Below, piece after piece: positions 28,184 to 36,847 of a stretch of DNA of 64,000 bases. The DNA lies in the NCBI RefSeq assembly GCF_009746625.1, contig NZ_VWXL01000077.1, forward strand, positions 89,777-153,776. The letters run 5' to 3'. Source of the DNA: Caproicibacter fermentans. GTDB lineage: Bacteria > Bacillota > Clostridia > Oscillospirales > Acutalibacteraceae. Numbering within the stretch: position 1 is the first letter of the stretch; the number at the start of each line of letters is the position of its first letter. A program made the translations under genes and the position numbers. Under the pieces are notes generated by a model. It made no database searches, was not told the DNA's origin, and worked only from the letters and a program-made list of their open reading frames with translations.

Positions 28184-29869
28184 ATGCTGACACAGCTTTA
28201 TATTGAAAACATTGCCGTGATCGAAAAGGCGCGAATCGAATTCGGCGCCGGCTTTAATGTTCTGACCGGTGAAACCGGAGCGGGTAAATCCATTGTCATT
28301 GATTCCATCAATGCGGTCCTGGGAGAAAGGACTTCCCGGGAATTGATCCGCACGGGCGCAGACCACGCCCTGGTTTCTGCCGTATTCGAACTGAAAGACG
28401 GATCCGCGGTGCAAAAGCTGGAGGAATCGGGCTATTCTGTGGAAGAAGACGGAACTTTGATACTCCAGCGTGAAATCTCATCTGACGGCAAGTCTTCCTG
28501 CCGAATTAACGCGCGTCCCGCCACGGTTTCCGCCCTTAAGGGGATCGGCAGTATGCTGATTAACATCCATGGTCAGCACGAAAGCTACGGCTTGCTGTCG
28601 CCTGAATTACATATCGCTTATCTGGACAGCATGGGGCTGCCTGAAGCGCTTTTGAAACGCTACCGGGAGGCTTTCCATTCCATGCAGAATATGAAGGCAA
28701 GCCTGGATTCCAGTAAAATGGACCAGTCACAAAAAGCGCGGCAAATCGACCTTCTGACTTATCAGATCAATGAGCTAGAATCGGCGAACCTTCATCCGGG
28801 CGAGCAGGAAGACCTGAATCGTCAAAAGAATCTGTATCGGAATTCAGAGCGCGTTGCGCAGGCAATTTCACAGGCAAAGACCGCATTGAGCGGGGATGAG
28901 GAGACCGCCGGGGCGGTTTCGGCCGTATCGGATGCTGCCGATGCGCTGAACACCGCGGAAAACTATCTTCCCGAACTGCACGGTCTGGCGGAACGGCTGC
29001 AGGCGATTTCTTATGATCTGGAAGACTGCAGCGATGAAATGCGGAATTTTTCATCTCTGTTGGAGTATGATCCCTCGGAGCTGGACGAAATTGAGGCCCG
29101 GTTGGATTTAATTTACCGTTTGAGCTTAAAATACGGCGGTTCCGTCGATGAAATGCTGGAATACCTCGAAAAATGCAGGCAGGAGCTGAACGCAATCCAG
29201 CTTTCGGATGAAAACGCGGAGAAATTTAGAAAAGAATATCAGAAGTACCGGTTACAGGCGGAATCCCTGGCAACGGAACTGTCCGAATGGCGCGCCGGCG
29301 CGGCGGACCTTTTTACCCAAAAGGTGAAAGAGGAACTTCGTTTTCTGAACATGCCGAACGTATTGTTTGAAATCCGGCGGGAACAAGTCCCGATGAATGA
29401 AACGGGCTGCGATCGGATTGAATTCTATCTCTCAACGAATGCGGGAGAACCGGCGAAACCGATTGCAAAGGTGGCGTCGGGCGGCGAACTTTCGCGAATC
29501 ATGCTTGCCATCAAAACGGTCCTTGCCGGCAGGGACGATATCGGCACCTTGATCTTTGATGAAGTGGACACAGGCGTCAGCGGCAGCGCGGCACAAAAGG
29601 TCGGGTTAAAGCTCCGGGAGGTATCGGGAAACCGCCAGGTTATTTGCGTGACGCACCTGGCCCAAATCGCCGCGCTTGCGGATACCCATTTCTTGATCCG
29701 GAAACAGGTTCGCAATCAGCGTACCTTCACCCAGGTTGACCGTTTGGACCGGGAAGGCAGACGGCAGGAACTTGCGCGTATTATGGGCGGAGAACAAATC
29801 ACCCCGTTGATGCTGCAGAATGCCGAGGAAATGCTGCGCATGGCGCAAAACGATTCTTCGGGGTCTTGA
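28184..29869 (+). CDS. recN: DNA repair protein RecN
   Basis: SMC-like ATPase acting in double-strand break repair. 561 aa with Walker A VLTGETGAGKSIVIDSI (about residues 25-41), a long central coiled coil (about 150-370), the ABC signature KVASGGELSRIMLAIK and Walker B LIFDEVDTGVSG. ATG 28184 was chosen over GTG 28175, which would overlap argR. Its stop codon lies within the -35 of the tyrS promoter. Confidence 0.97.
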   Translation: MLTQLYIENIAVIEKARIEFGAGFNVLTGETGAGKSIVIDSINAVLGERTSRELIRTGADHALVSAVFELKDGSAVQKLEESGYSVEEDGTLILQREISSDGKSSCRINARPATVSALKGIGSMLINIHGQHESYGLLSPELHIAYLDSMGLPEALLKRYREAFHSMQNMKASLDSSKMDQSQKARQIDLLTYQINELESANLHPGEQEDLNRQKNLYRNSERVAQAISQAKTALSGDEETAGAVSAVSDAADALNTAENYLPELHGLAERLQAISYDLEDCSDEMRNFSSLLEYDPSELDEIEARLDLIYRLSLKYGGSVDEMLEYLEKCRQELNAIQLSDENAEKFRKEYQKYRLQAESLATELSEWRAGAADLFTQKVKEELRFLNMPNVLFEIRREQVPMNETGCDRIEFYLSTNAGEPAKPIAKVASGGELSRIMLAIKTVLAGRDDIGTLIFDEVDTGVSGSAAQKVGLKLREVSGNRQVICVTHLAQIAALADTHFLIRKQVRNQRTFTQVDRLDREGRRQELARIMGGEQITPLMLQNAEEMLRMAQNDSSGS

Positions 29870-29894
29870 CAGGCACCCGAAAACATCTTATAAT
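29866..29894 (+). promoter_or_regulatory. Promoter of the tyrS T-box transcript
   Basis: TTGACA (29866-29871), exactly 17 bp, then TATAAT (29889-29894): a perfect consensus sigma-A promoter. The -35 overlaps the recN stop codon. Confidence 0.9.
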
Positions 29895-29899
29895 TTCCT

Positions 29900-30157
29900 T
29901 TGAACAGCTGAGAAGGGAAGAAGTAATCCGAAGCAAGAGTTCAGAGAGCCTGCGTTGGGTGCGAGCAGGTACGATCGCCGGATGAAATACATCCCGGAGC
30001 CGCCGAATTGAAATGCTAGTAGGTTCGGCCGTGAAAACGCACGTTACAGCGCGTGGGTATGGACTGTACCCGTAAGGCCGCTTCCGTGAGGAAGACGGTA
30101 AACTGAGGTGGTACCGCGGAATTTTCCGCCCTCTGCAAAAAATTGCAGGGGGCTTTT
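29900..30157 (+). promoter_or_regulatory. Tyrosyl T-box riboswitch
   Basis: The leader carries the conserved T-box TGAGGTGGTACCGCGG (30104-30119) that pairs with the uncharged tRNA acceptor end, and an AGAGAGCC-type stem I element near 29943-29950. A TAC specifier at 29988-29990 in the GAAATACATC loop matches tyrosine. A terminator hairpin closes it at 30128-30157. When tRNA-Tyr is uncharged, it should favour readthrough into tyrS. Confidence 0.93.
30128..30157 (+). terminator. T-box conditional terminator
   Basis: GCCCTCTGC (30128-30136) pairs with GCAGGGGGC (30145-30153), followed by TTTTT. It is the alternative to the antiterminator formed by the T-box sequence. Confidence 0.88.
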
Positions 30158-30190
30158 TGATTGTCCCCTGATAAAATGGAGGAACTCAAA

Positions 30191-31429
30191 ATGGGTGTTT
30201 TTGAAATTTTGGAAGAACGAGGTCTGATTGCGCAGACAACGGACAGGGAAAAAGTCCGCCATTTGCTCAATGAAGAAAAAACCGCGTTCTATGTCGGGTT
30301 CGATCCGACTGCGGACAGCCTGCACGTAGGCCATTTTATTCCGATCATGGTCATGGCGCATTTGCAGCGCGCCGGGCACACTCCAATCGCGTTGTTTGGC
30401 GGGGGAACCGGCATGGTTGGCGACCCGTCCGGAAAAACGGATATGCGTAAAATGCTGACGGAAGAAGAGATCGCGCACAACATCTCATGCTTTCAGAAGC
30501 AGATGTCAAGGCTGATTGATTTTTCCGATGACAAGGCAATTATGGCAAACAATGCCGACTGGCTCACAAACCTGAATTATATCAATTTCCTTCGGGATAT
30601 CGGCGTCTGCTTCTCCGTAAACCGCATGCTGAGCGCAGAATGCTATAAGCAAAGACTGGAACGCGGACTGTCCTTTTTTGAAATGAACTATATGATTATG
30701 CAGAGTTATGATTTTCTGGAGCTGAACCGCCGTTACGGCTGCAGGCTTCAGTTGGGCGGGGACGACCAGTGGAGCAATATTATCGGCGGCGTAGAGCTGA
30801 TCCGCCGGAAGGAAAACCGGGAAGCTTATGGCATTACCGTTACCCTGCTGACAAACAGCGAAGGCAAAAAGATGGGTAAAACGGAAAGAGGCGCCGTGTG
30901 GCTGGATCCTCAGAAAACTTCTCCGTTTGAATTCTATCAGTACTGGAGAAACGTCGGGGACGCCGATGTGCTGAAATGCCTGAAAATACTGACCTTTGTC
31001 CCGATGGAGCAGATCAATGAATTCGCCTCGCTTTCAGGGGAAAAGCTAAATCCCGCAAAGGAGCTTCTGGCTTTTGAGGTAACAAAACAGATTCATGGCG
31101 AGGAGGAAGCGATTAAAGCAAGAGACGGGGCACAGGCTCTGTTTGGAAGCAGTTCCGATACGGAGCATATGCCGACCACGGAAATCTCATCTTCCGACCT
31201 TTCGAACGGAACCATCGGAGTTCTGGATCTGCTGATCAAGGCAAAACTTGCTTCGTCACGCGGCGAAGCAAGAAGGCTGGTCGTTCAGGGAGGTATCTCC
31301 GTTGATGGCGAAAAGGTGTCGGACCCAGCGTCCGTTTATTCAAAAGACGACTTTCAGGAAAATGAAAAATCTTGTCTGATTCTTAAAAAAGGCAAAAAAG
31401 TCTACCATAAAATTGTTTTGACACACTAA
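30191..31429 (+). CDS. tyrS: Tyrosyl-tRNA synthetase
   Basis: Class I synthetase, 412 aa. HIGH-type motif [16 protein letters not shown] (about residues 40-55), tyrosine-binding region [17 protein letters not shown]-type loop KKMGKTERG and a C-terminal S4 domain ([19 protein letters not shown]). ATG 30191 follows GGAGG (30178-30182) at 8 nt; the TTG at 30161 and ATG at 30176 lie before that site. It is controlled by the preceding tyrosine T-box. Confidence 0.97.
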   Translation: MGVFEILEERGLIAQTTDREKVRHLLNEEKTAFYVGFDPTADSLHVGHFIPIMVMAHLQRAGHTPIALFGGGTGMVGDPSGKTDMRKMLTEEEIAHNISCFQKQMSRLIDFSDDKAIMANNADWLTNLNYINFLRDIGVCFSVNRMLSAECYKQRLERGLSFFEMNYMIMQSYDFLELNRRYGCRLQLGGDDQWSNIIGGVELIRRKENREAYGITVTLLTNSEGKKMGKTERGAVWLDPQKTSPFEFYQYWRNVGDADVLKCLKILTFVPMEQINEFASLSGEKLNPAKELLAFEVTKQIHGEEEAIKARDGAQALFGSSSDTEHMPTTEISSSDLSNGTIGVLDLLIKAKLASSRGEARRLVVQGGISVDGEKVSDPASVYSKDDFQENEKSCLILKKGKKVYHKIVLTH

Positions 31430-31434
31430 GCCGA

Positions 31435-31466
31435 GCCTGTTTGGAATGCTTCCAAACAGGCTTTTT
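31435..31466 (+). terminator. Terminator after tyrS
   Basis: GCCTGTTTGGAA (31435-31446) pairs perfectly over 12 bp with TTCCAAACAGGC (31450-31461), 3-nt loop, then TTTTT. Confidence 0.93.
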
Positions 31467-31591
31467 CATCTTCACATGAAAGCACTCTTTTGCATTTGAT
31501 TCGAAAAAAAGCTGCAAAAACAGGGAAAACCTCTGGAAATGTGTCAGATTTTGTGCATTAAAATGAAATCGCTCTTTCAATTCGAAAAAGA

Positions 31592-31620
31592 TTGACACGG
31601 CTTTTGAAAAAGCATAAAAT
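31592..31620 (+). promoter_or_regulatory. Promoter of glnA
   Basis: TTGACA (31592-31597), 17 bp, TAAAAT (31615-31620). The resulting leader of about 65 nt contains CAAAAACAA (31652-31660), which can pair with TTGTTTTG (31677-31684) just before the ribosome site. Beyond this I see no known riboswitch in the 31467-31693 gap. Confidence 0.75.
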
Positions 31621-31693
31621 TATAGATATAAGTCTGAAAAGAGATACCTGACAAAAACAAGTCCCATACTTTGAGGTTGTTTTGGGAGGGGTG

Positions 31694-33019
31694 ATGACGG
31701 CACACATGGAAAAAAATGACATGATCCGCGTTTTGAACGAAAATCATACCGACTTTTTAAGCCTTCAGTTTACCGATATTCCAGGATCTTTTAAAAATGT
31801 GACCATTTCCGCCGATCAGATCGAAAAGGCTTTCAATAATAAATGCATGTTCGACGGTTCTTCCATGGAGGGTTTTGTTCGAATTCAGGAATCGGACATG
31901 TATTTGCATCCCGACCCGGACACTTTTCTGATTTACCCATGGAACACGCAAAGCGGTCAAGCCGCACGGCTGATTTGTGAAATTGCCCTGCCTGACGGGA
32001 CTCCATATGCGGGGGATCCCAGGCACGTGCTGAAACGCGCGTTGAAAAAGGCCGCCGATCAGGGTTTTACTTTTTTTGTCGGAACGGAGTGTGAATTCTA
32101 TCTGTTCCAGACGGACGAATTAGGTCACCCGACAACCGAAACAAATGATACCGCCGGATATTTCGATCTTGGCCCTTTGGATCAGGGTGAAAACGCAAGG
32201 CGCGATATCTGCCTGAACCTTGAGCAAATGGGATATGAAATTGAAGCGTCTCATCACGAGGCCGCGTTCGGGCAGCACGAGATCGACTTCAAATATGCGG
32301 AGGCGCTGACTGCTGCGGACCGCTTTGTCACATTTAAAATGGTGGTTAAATCCTGTGCAAATGAAAATGGACTTTACGCCACTTTTATGCCCAAACCTGT
32401 TTACGGACGCGCGGGTTCCGGAATGCATATTAATCTTTCGCTGTTTCGGGACGGTCAAAATGCCTTTTATGACGAGTCCTCACAGAACGGACTCAGTCAT
32501 ATCGCCTTGAATTTTATCGCCGGCCTTCTGCTGCATATAAAAAGCATCTGCGCGGTTACAAACCCATTGGTTAATTCTTACAAAAGAATAATTCCGGGCG
32601 GGGAGGAAGCCCCCAGTTTAGTCGGCTGGTCCGCAAATCGCAGGGGCACCTTGATTCGGCTTCCCGCTTCACGGGGAAAGAGTACCCGGATCGATTTGAG
32701 AAATCCCGACCCAACATGCAATCCATATCTGTCTTTTGCATTGCTTCTTTCCGCCGGTATGGATGGAATAAACCGCGATCTGCTTCCGCCTCCTTCCATC
32801 GCTTCGGGGGAATCTTTTGAGAAAATTCAGAAAAACACGGATGTTTTGCCGGCGGATCTTGGAGAAGCGGTTCAGTTTATGAAAAGCGATCCTTTTGTGA
32901 AAGAGGTTCTTGGCGATCTTGTGTTTCATAAATATGTGGAAGCAAAAGAAGAAGAATGGCGGCAATATTCTACTTCGGTAACAGAATGGGAACTGCGCCG
33001 TTACTTAAACCGGCTCTAG
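31694..33019 (+). CDS. glnA: Glutamine synthetase, type I
   Basis: ATP-dependent ammonia assimilation; dodecameric in the family. 441 aa, in the size range of the GSI-alpha form without an adenylylation loop. Landmarks are FDGSSMEGF near residue 60, EASHHEAAFGQHEIDF, NPLVNSYKRI and RIDLRNPDPTCNPYLSFAL. GGAGG (31685-31689) precedes ATG 31694. An ANTAR regulator gene follows 39 bp downstream, suggesting nitrogen-linked control. Confidence 0.95.
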   Translation: MTAHMEKNDMIRVLNENHTDFLSLQFTDIPGSFKNVTISADQIEKAFNNKCMFDGSSMEGFVRIQESDMYLHPDPDTFLIYPWNTQSGQAARLICEIALPDGTPYAGDPRHVLKRALKKAADQGFTFFVGTECEFYLFQTDELGHPTTETNDTAGYFDLGPLDQGENARRDICLNLEQMGYEIEASHHEAAFGQHEIDFKYAEALTAADRFVTFKMVVKSCANENGLYATFMPKPVYGRAGSGMHINLSLFRDGQNAFYDESSQNGLSHIALNFIAGLLLHIKSICAVTNPLVNSYKRIIPGGEEAPSLVGWSANRRGTLIRLPASRGKSTRIDLRNPDPTCNPYLSFALLLSAGMDGINRDLLPPPSIASGESFEKIQKNTDVLPADLGEAVQFMKSDPFVKEVLGDLVFHKYVEAKEEEWRQYSTSVTEWELRRYLNRL

Positions 33020-33058
33020 ATTCAAGCACCACATCCTACCCCTACGGAGTTGTTAACT

Positions 33059-33601
33059 ATGAGCAGCATTGTCGTAGCGAATTCGAATCCGGATTATGCG
33101 AAAAAAATAGCGTCTGTCCTTCGATCAAGCGGCTTATATGTGGGCGGCGTCTGTACAACCGGTGCTCAGGTGATGGAATTTACCAGTAAGCATTATCATG
33201 GCGGCGTTGTGGTATGCAGTGTAAAACTGAGGGATATGCCTGCCGTAAATCTTCCTCGCGTGGCGGGTGCCTCGTATGATTTTCTTTTTCTGGTCAGTTC
33301 ACAGCTCGCTTCTATGAGTGAATCCTTGGAACAAGCTACTTTGATGCTTCCAATCAACAGGATGAATCTGATTTCCACTGTAAATATGTTTTTAAATCTG
33401 TCGGACTATACTTCTCTCAATATCAAAAAGAAACTGGCGGCGGGAAATTTAGACGAAAAGCAACTCATTAAAAACGCAAAGGATCTATTGATCGAACGTA
33501 ATAATTTTACCGAACCGCAGGCGCATCGTTTTATGCAGAAGAAAAGTATGGATACCGGAAAAAAGATGGTCGAGACAGCCTTGATTATTTTAAATTCATA
33601 A
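33059..33601 (+). CDS. ANTAR-domain regulator with degenerate receiver
   Basis: 180 aa. The C-terminal 50 residues (LIKNAKDLLIERNNFTEPQA and following) match the three-helix ANTAR RNA-binding domain, which acts as a transcription antiterminator by binding paired hairpins. The N-terminal part has a receiver-like shape (SSIVVANSNPDYAKKIASVL), but the acidic pair is replaced by NSN and the phospho-acceptor position reads VCSVKLRD, so phosphorylation looks unlikely. The position after glnA suggests a nitrogen-related target. ATG 33059 has GGAG 9 nt upstream. Confidence 0.82.
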   Translation: MSSIVVANSNPDYAKKIASVLRSSGLYVGGVCTTGAQVMEFTSKHYHGGVVVCSVKLRDMPAVNLPRVAGASYDFLFLVSSQLASMSESLEQATLMLPINRMNLISTVNMFLNLSDYTSLNIKKKLAAGNLDEKQLIKNAKDLLIERNNFTEPQAHRFMQKKSMDTGKKMVETALIILNS

Positions 33602-33613
33602 GGAGGACTGCAG

Positions 33614-34447
33614 ATGAATTTTACAAAGATGCAGGGGATCGGCAACGATTATATCTATATAAACTGTTTTCAAGAGAAAATTGGGAACCCTTCTGAAATT
33701 GCCGTCAAATTGAGCGACCGCCATTTCGGCGTTGGTTCCGACGGCATTATTTTAATTCAGCCGTCTTTGGCTGCCGACTGCAAGATGGATATGTACAACG
33801 CCGACGGTTCCCGTGGGAAAATGTGCGGAAACGGCATTCGCTGTGTCGGAAAATATGTTTATGAACGCGGCATTGCAAAAAAGGATATACTCACAGTGGA
33901 GACGCTTAGCGGCGTTAAGACATTACATTTGGATCTCGACGGCGGTCAGGTGTCAGCGGTTGAGGTCAACATGGGAAAACCGGTCCGGAAAGCTTCCGAA
34001 GTTCCCGTGCTTTTTTCAAAAGACCGTGTTTTGAACGAACCTGTTATCGTTGACGGAAAAGAGTACCGGATCACATGCGTTTCTATGGGAAATCCCCACT
34101 GTATTGTTTTTGTCGACGATGTTGATTCCATAAAATTAGAAAAAATCGGGCCTTTATTCGAGCATTACCCAATGTTTCCCGACCGGGTCAATACGGAGTT
34201 TGTACAGGTTTTGGGAAAGAATGAATTGAAAATGCGGGTCTGGGAACGCGGTTCCGGCGAAACCCTCGCCTGCGGAACCGGCGCCTGCGCGGCCGCATGT
34301 GCCGCCGCATGGAATCAGTTTGCTGAGCGCCAGATAAAAATTCATTTGAAGGGCGGGGATTTATCCATCCGCTGGGACGGCAATTCCGATGAAATTTTCA
34401 TGAAGGGACCAGCGAAATTTGTCTTTGACGGAACGGTAGAAATATGA
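33614..34447 (+). CDS. dapF: Diaminopimelate epimerase
   Basis: Cofactor-independent racemisation of LL- to meso-diaminopimelate for lysine and peptidoglycan. 277 aa. Both catalytic cysteines are visible: NADGSRGKMCGNGIRCVG (about residues 64-81) and GETLACGTGACAAAC near residue 220. It sits directly before dapL, so this organism probably uses the aminotransferase variant of the DAP pathway. Confidence 0.97.
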   Translation: MNFTKMQGIGNDYIYINCFQEKIGNPSEIAVKLSDRHFGVGSDGIILIQPSLAADCKMDMYNADGSRGKMCGNGIRCVGKYVYERGIAKKDILTVETLSGVKTLHLDLDGGQVSAVEVNMGKPVRKASEVPVLFSKDRVLNEPVIVDGKEYRITCVSMGNPHCIVFVDDVDSIKLEKIGPLFEHYPMFPDRVNTEFVQVLGKNELKMRVWERGSGETLACGTGACAAACAAAWNQFAERQIKIHLKGGDLSIRWDGNSDEIFMKGPAKFVFDGTVEI

Positions 34448-34503
34448 TATCATATTCATTCGGAATGTATATTCTGAATCGCTTGTGAAAGGAATGGCTG
34501 ATT

Positions 34504-35727
34504 TTGCTAAAAATTAATGAGAATTTTGTGAAGCTGCCCGCAAGCTACCTCTTTGTGGATATTGCGAAAAAAGTGCAACTTTTTTCGCAGCAGCATCCTG
34601 AAAAGGAAGTTCTTCGTTTAGGGATCGGCGACGTGACCAGGCCTTTGCCGAAATCCGTGATCCAGGCAATGAAAGACGCCGCGGAGGAAATGGGGAGCTC
34701 GGCCACCTTTCGCGGATATGGCCCCGAGGCTGGATATTTATTCTTAAGAGATGCAATCTGCAAGAATGATTACCAAGGCAAAGGGATCGAGATAGACCCC
34801 GACGAAATTTTTGTCAGTGACGGTGCAAAATCTGATACGGGAAATATCGGCGATATCTTCGACCGTGAGAATACCGTAGCGGTCTGTGATCCGGTTTATC
34901 CCGTTTATGTTGATACGAATGTCATGGCGGGACGAGCGGGGGATTATTCGGCCTATGCCGGTTGGAGCAAAATCATTTATATGCCTTGTAAAAAAGAAAA
35001 CGGATTTCTGCCGGAGCTGCCGGAAGAGAACGCTGATATGATTTACCTTTGTTTTCCAAATAACCCAACCGGAATGGGAATTCACAAGGATGAGCTAAAA
35101 AAATGGGTCGATTATGCTTTGGAGCGTCATTCCGTCATCCTGTATGACGCCGCTTACGAAGCATTCATCACGGACCCGGAAATGCCCCACAGTATTTATG
35201 AAATCGAAGGCGCCAAAAAATGTGCGATCGAATTCCGCAGCTTTTCCAAAACGGCCGGATTTACCGGGGTTCGCTGCGCGTTCACGGTGATACCGAAAGA
35301 GCTCACCTTTAACGGAATTTCTTTAAATCGGCTCTGGGGACGCCGTCAATCAACGAAAATGAACGGTGTTTCCTATATAGTACAGCGCGGAGCGGAAGCG
35401 GTCTATTCCGAAAAGGGAAAGCGCGAAGTCCGTGAAAATATCGCCTACTATCAAAATAACGCAAAAATCATCCTGAACGGTCTGGCTCATGCTGGATTTG
35501 AAGTATACGGCGGAGTTAATTCGCCTTATATCTGGCTGAAAACACCGGAACGCCTTTCTTCCTGGGAGTTCTTCGATCTTCTTCTGGAAAAAGCAAATGT
35601 TGTAGGAACACCCGGCTCCGGCTTTGGACAGGCAGGCGAGGGATATTTCCGTCTGACCAGCTTTAACACGACGGAAAACACGAAGGAAGCCGTTGAGCGA
35701 ATTATTAAGTCCTTTTCCGCCGCTTAA
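34504..35727 (+). CDS. dapL: LL-diaminopimelate aminotransferase
   Basis: PLP enzyme converting tetrahydrodipicolinate directly to LL-DAP with glutamate, bypassing the acylated intermediates. 407 aa. It has [16 protein letters not shown] near the N-terminus, [27 protein letters not shown] and the PLP lysine in [19 protein letters not shown] (about residue 248). Starts at TTG 34504 with AAAGGA upstream. Tetrahydrodipicolinate sits one reduction step beyond dihydrodipicolinate, the substrate of DpaAB. Confidence 0.95.
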   Translation: MLKINENFVKLPASYLFVDIAKKVQLFSQQHPEKEVLRLGIGDVTRPLPKSVIQAMKDAAEEMGSSATFRGYGPEAGYLFLRDAICKNDYQGKGIEIDPDEIFVSDGAKSDTGNIGDIFDRENTVAVCDPVYPVYVDTNVMAGRAGDYSAYAGWSKIIYMPCKKENGFLPELPEENADMIYLCFPNNPTGMGIHKDELKKWVDYALERHSVILYDAAYEAFITDPEMPHSIYEIEGAKKCAIEFRSFSKTAGFTGVRCAFTVIPKELTFNGISLNRLWGRRQSTKMNGVSYIVQRGAEAVYSEKGKREVRENIAYYQNNAKIILNGLAHAGFEVYGGVNSPYIWLKTPERLSSWEFFDLLLEKANVVGTPGSGFGQAGEGYFRLTSFNTTENTKEAVERIIKSFSAA

Positions 35728-35770
35728 TTAGGACATTGAAAACAGATATTAAGAAATGGTTGGTGATAGA

Positions 35771-36847
35771 ATGAAAGCACTGCTGATGCTTGAAAACGGC
35801 ATGACTTTTGAGGGATTGGGTTTTGGCGACGAACACGACACCCTCTGTGAAGTCGTTTTCAACAGTGCAATGTGCGGTTATCCAGAACTCCTGACAGATC
35901 CGTCCTATGCCGGGCAGGGCGTTGTGATGGCATATCCCCTGATTGGAAATTACGGGGTCTGCTACGACGACATGGAATCCGTTAGGCCGTGGGTCTCCGC
36001 GTATATTGTTCACACTCTTTCCGAAGTACCGAGCAACTTTCGCTGTGACGTTGACCTGAATACATTTCTAAAGAACAACCATATTCCCGGCTTGCAGGAC
36101 GTTGACACAAGAACTCTGACAAAGGTGCTGCGTGAAAGCGGAACAATGCGAGGGATGATTGCTTACGGGGATCATATTGACGCGGACACGATGAAAAATA
36201 AAATCCGGTCCTTTACCCTGAACCCGACCGTTCCGATTGTCAGCTGTCAAGAAAGCTCTGTTTACGGCGACGGGCCGATTCGTGTTGCGTTGCCCGATTA
36301 TGGAGTGAAGAATAACATTATTCGTTCCCTTGTAAAACGCGGATGTACGGTAAAGCGTTTTTCATACGATACTTCTTTTGAAGAGATGATGGAATTTAAG
36401 CCGGATGGAATTATGCTGACGAACGGTCCGGGAGATCCGAAGGACTGCAAAAAATCTATTTCCGAACTCAAAAAAGTATACTCATACGGGATTCCCACTT
36501 TCGCGATCTGTCTCGGACATCAGCTGATGGCGCTTGCCATGGGATTCGATACTTATAAATTAAAATACGGCCATAGAGGAATTAATCACCCTGTCAAGGA
36601 TCTTTCGGAGAACAGGGTCTTTATCACTTCCCAGAACCACGGCTATGTGGTGAATGGCGAAACAATTGATCCTTCAGTTGCGGACATTCGTTTTATCAGT
36701 ATGAACGATGGCAGCATTGAGGGATTAACTTATAAAAGCGGTAAAGTATTTTCCGTGCAGTTTCATCCGGAGGCCTCGCCGGGTCCTCTCGACACCGGTT
36801 TTCTTTTCGATAAGTTTATCACCCTGATGGGAGGGAGCCGTCTTTGA
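35771..36847 (+). CDS. carA: Carbamoyl-phosphate synthase small subunit
   Basis: Glutamine amidotransferase subunit that feeds ammonia to CarB. 358 aa. The C-terminal class I GATase triad region is present: FAICLGHQLMALAMG with the nucleophilic Cys, and VQFHPEASPGPLD with the His/Glu. ATG 35771 follows GGTTGGTGATAG; the ATG at 35756 has no ribosome site. The stop overlaps carB (TTGA). Confidence 0.96.
   Translation: MKALLMLENGMTFEGLGFGDEHDTLCEVVFNSAMCGYPELLTDPSYAGQGVVMAYPLIGNYGVCYDDMESVRPWVSAYIVHTLSEVPSNFRCDVDLNTFLKNNHIPGLQDVDTRTLTKVLRESGTMRGMIAYGDHIDADTMKNKIRSFTLNPTVPIVSCQESSVYGDGPIRVALPDYGVKNNIIRSLVKRGCTVKRFSYDTSFEEMMEFKPDGIMLTNGPGDPKDCKKSISELKKVYSYGIPTFAICLGHQLMALAMGFDTYKLKYGHRGINHPVKDLSENRVFITSQNHGYVVNGETIDPSVADIRFISMNDGSIEGLTYKSGKVFSVQFHPEASPGPLDTGFLFDKFITLMGGSRL

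Noticed and set aside
31640..31690. Paired ANTAR-type antiterminator hairpins before glnA
   Set aside because: Only one imperfect stem (CAAAAACAA with TTGTTTTG) is present, without the second hairpin or typical loop residues.
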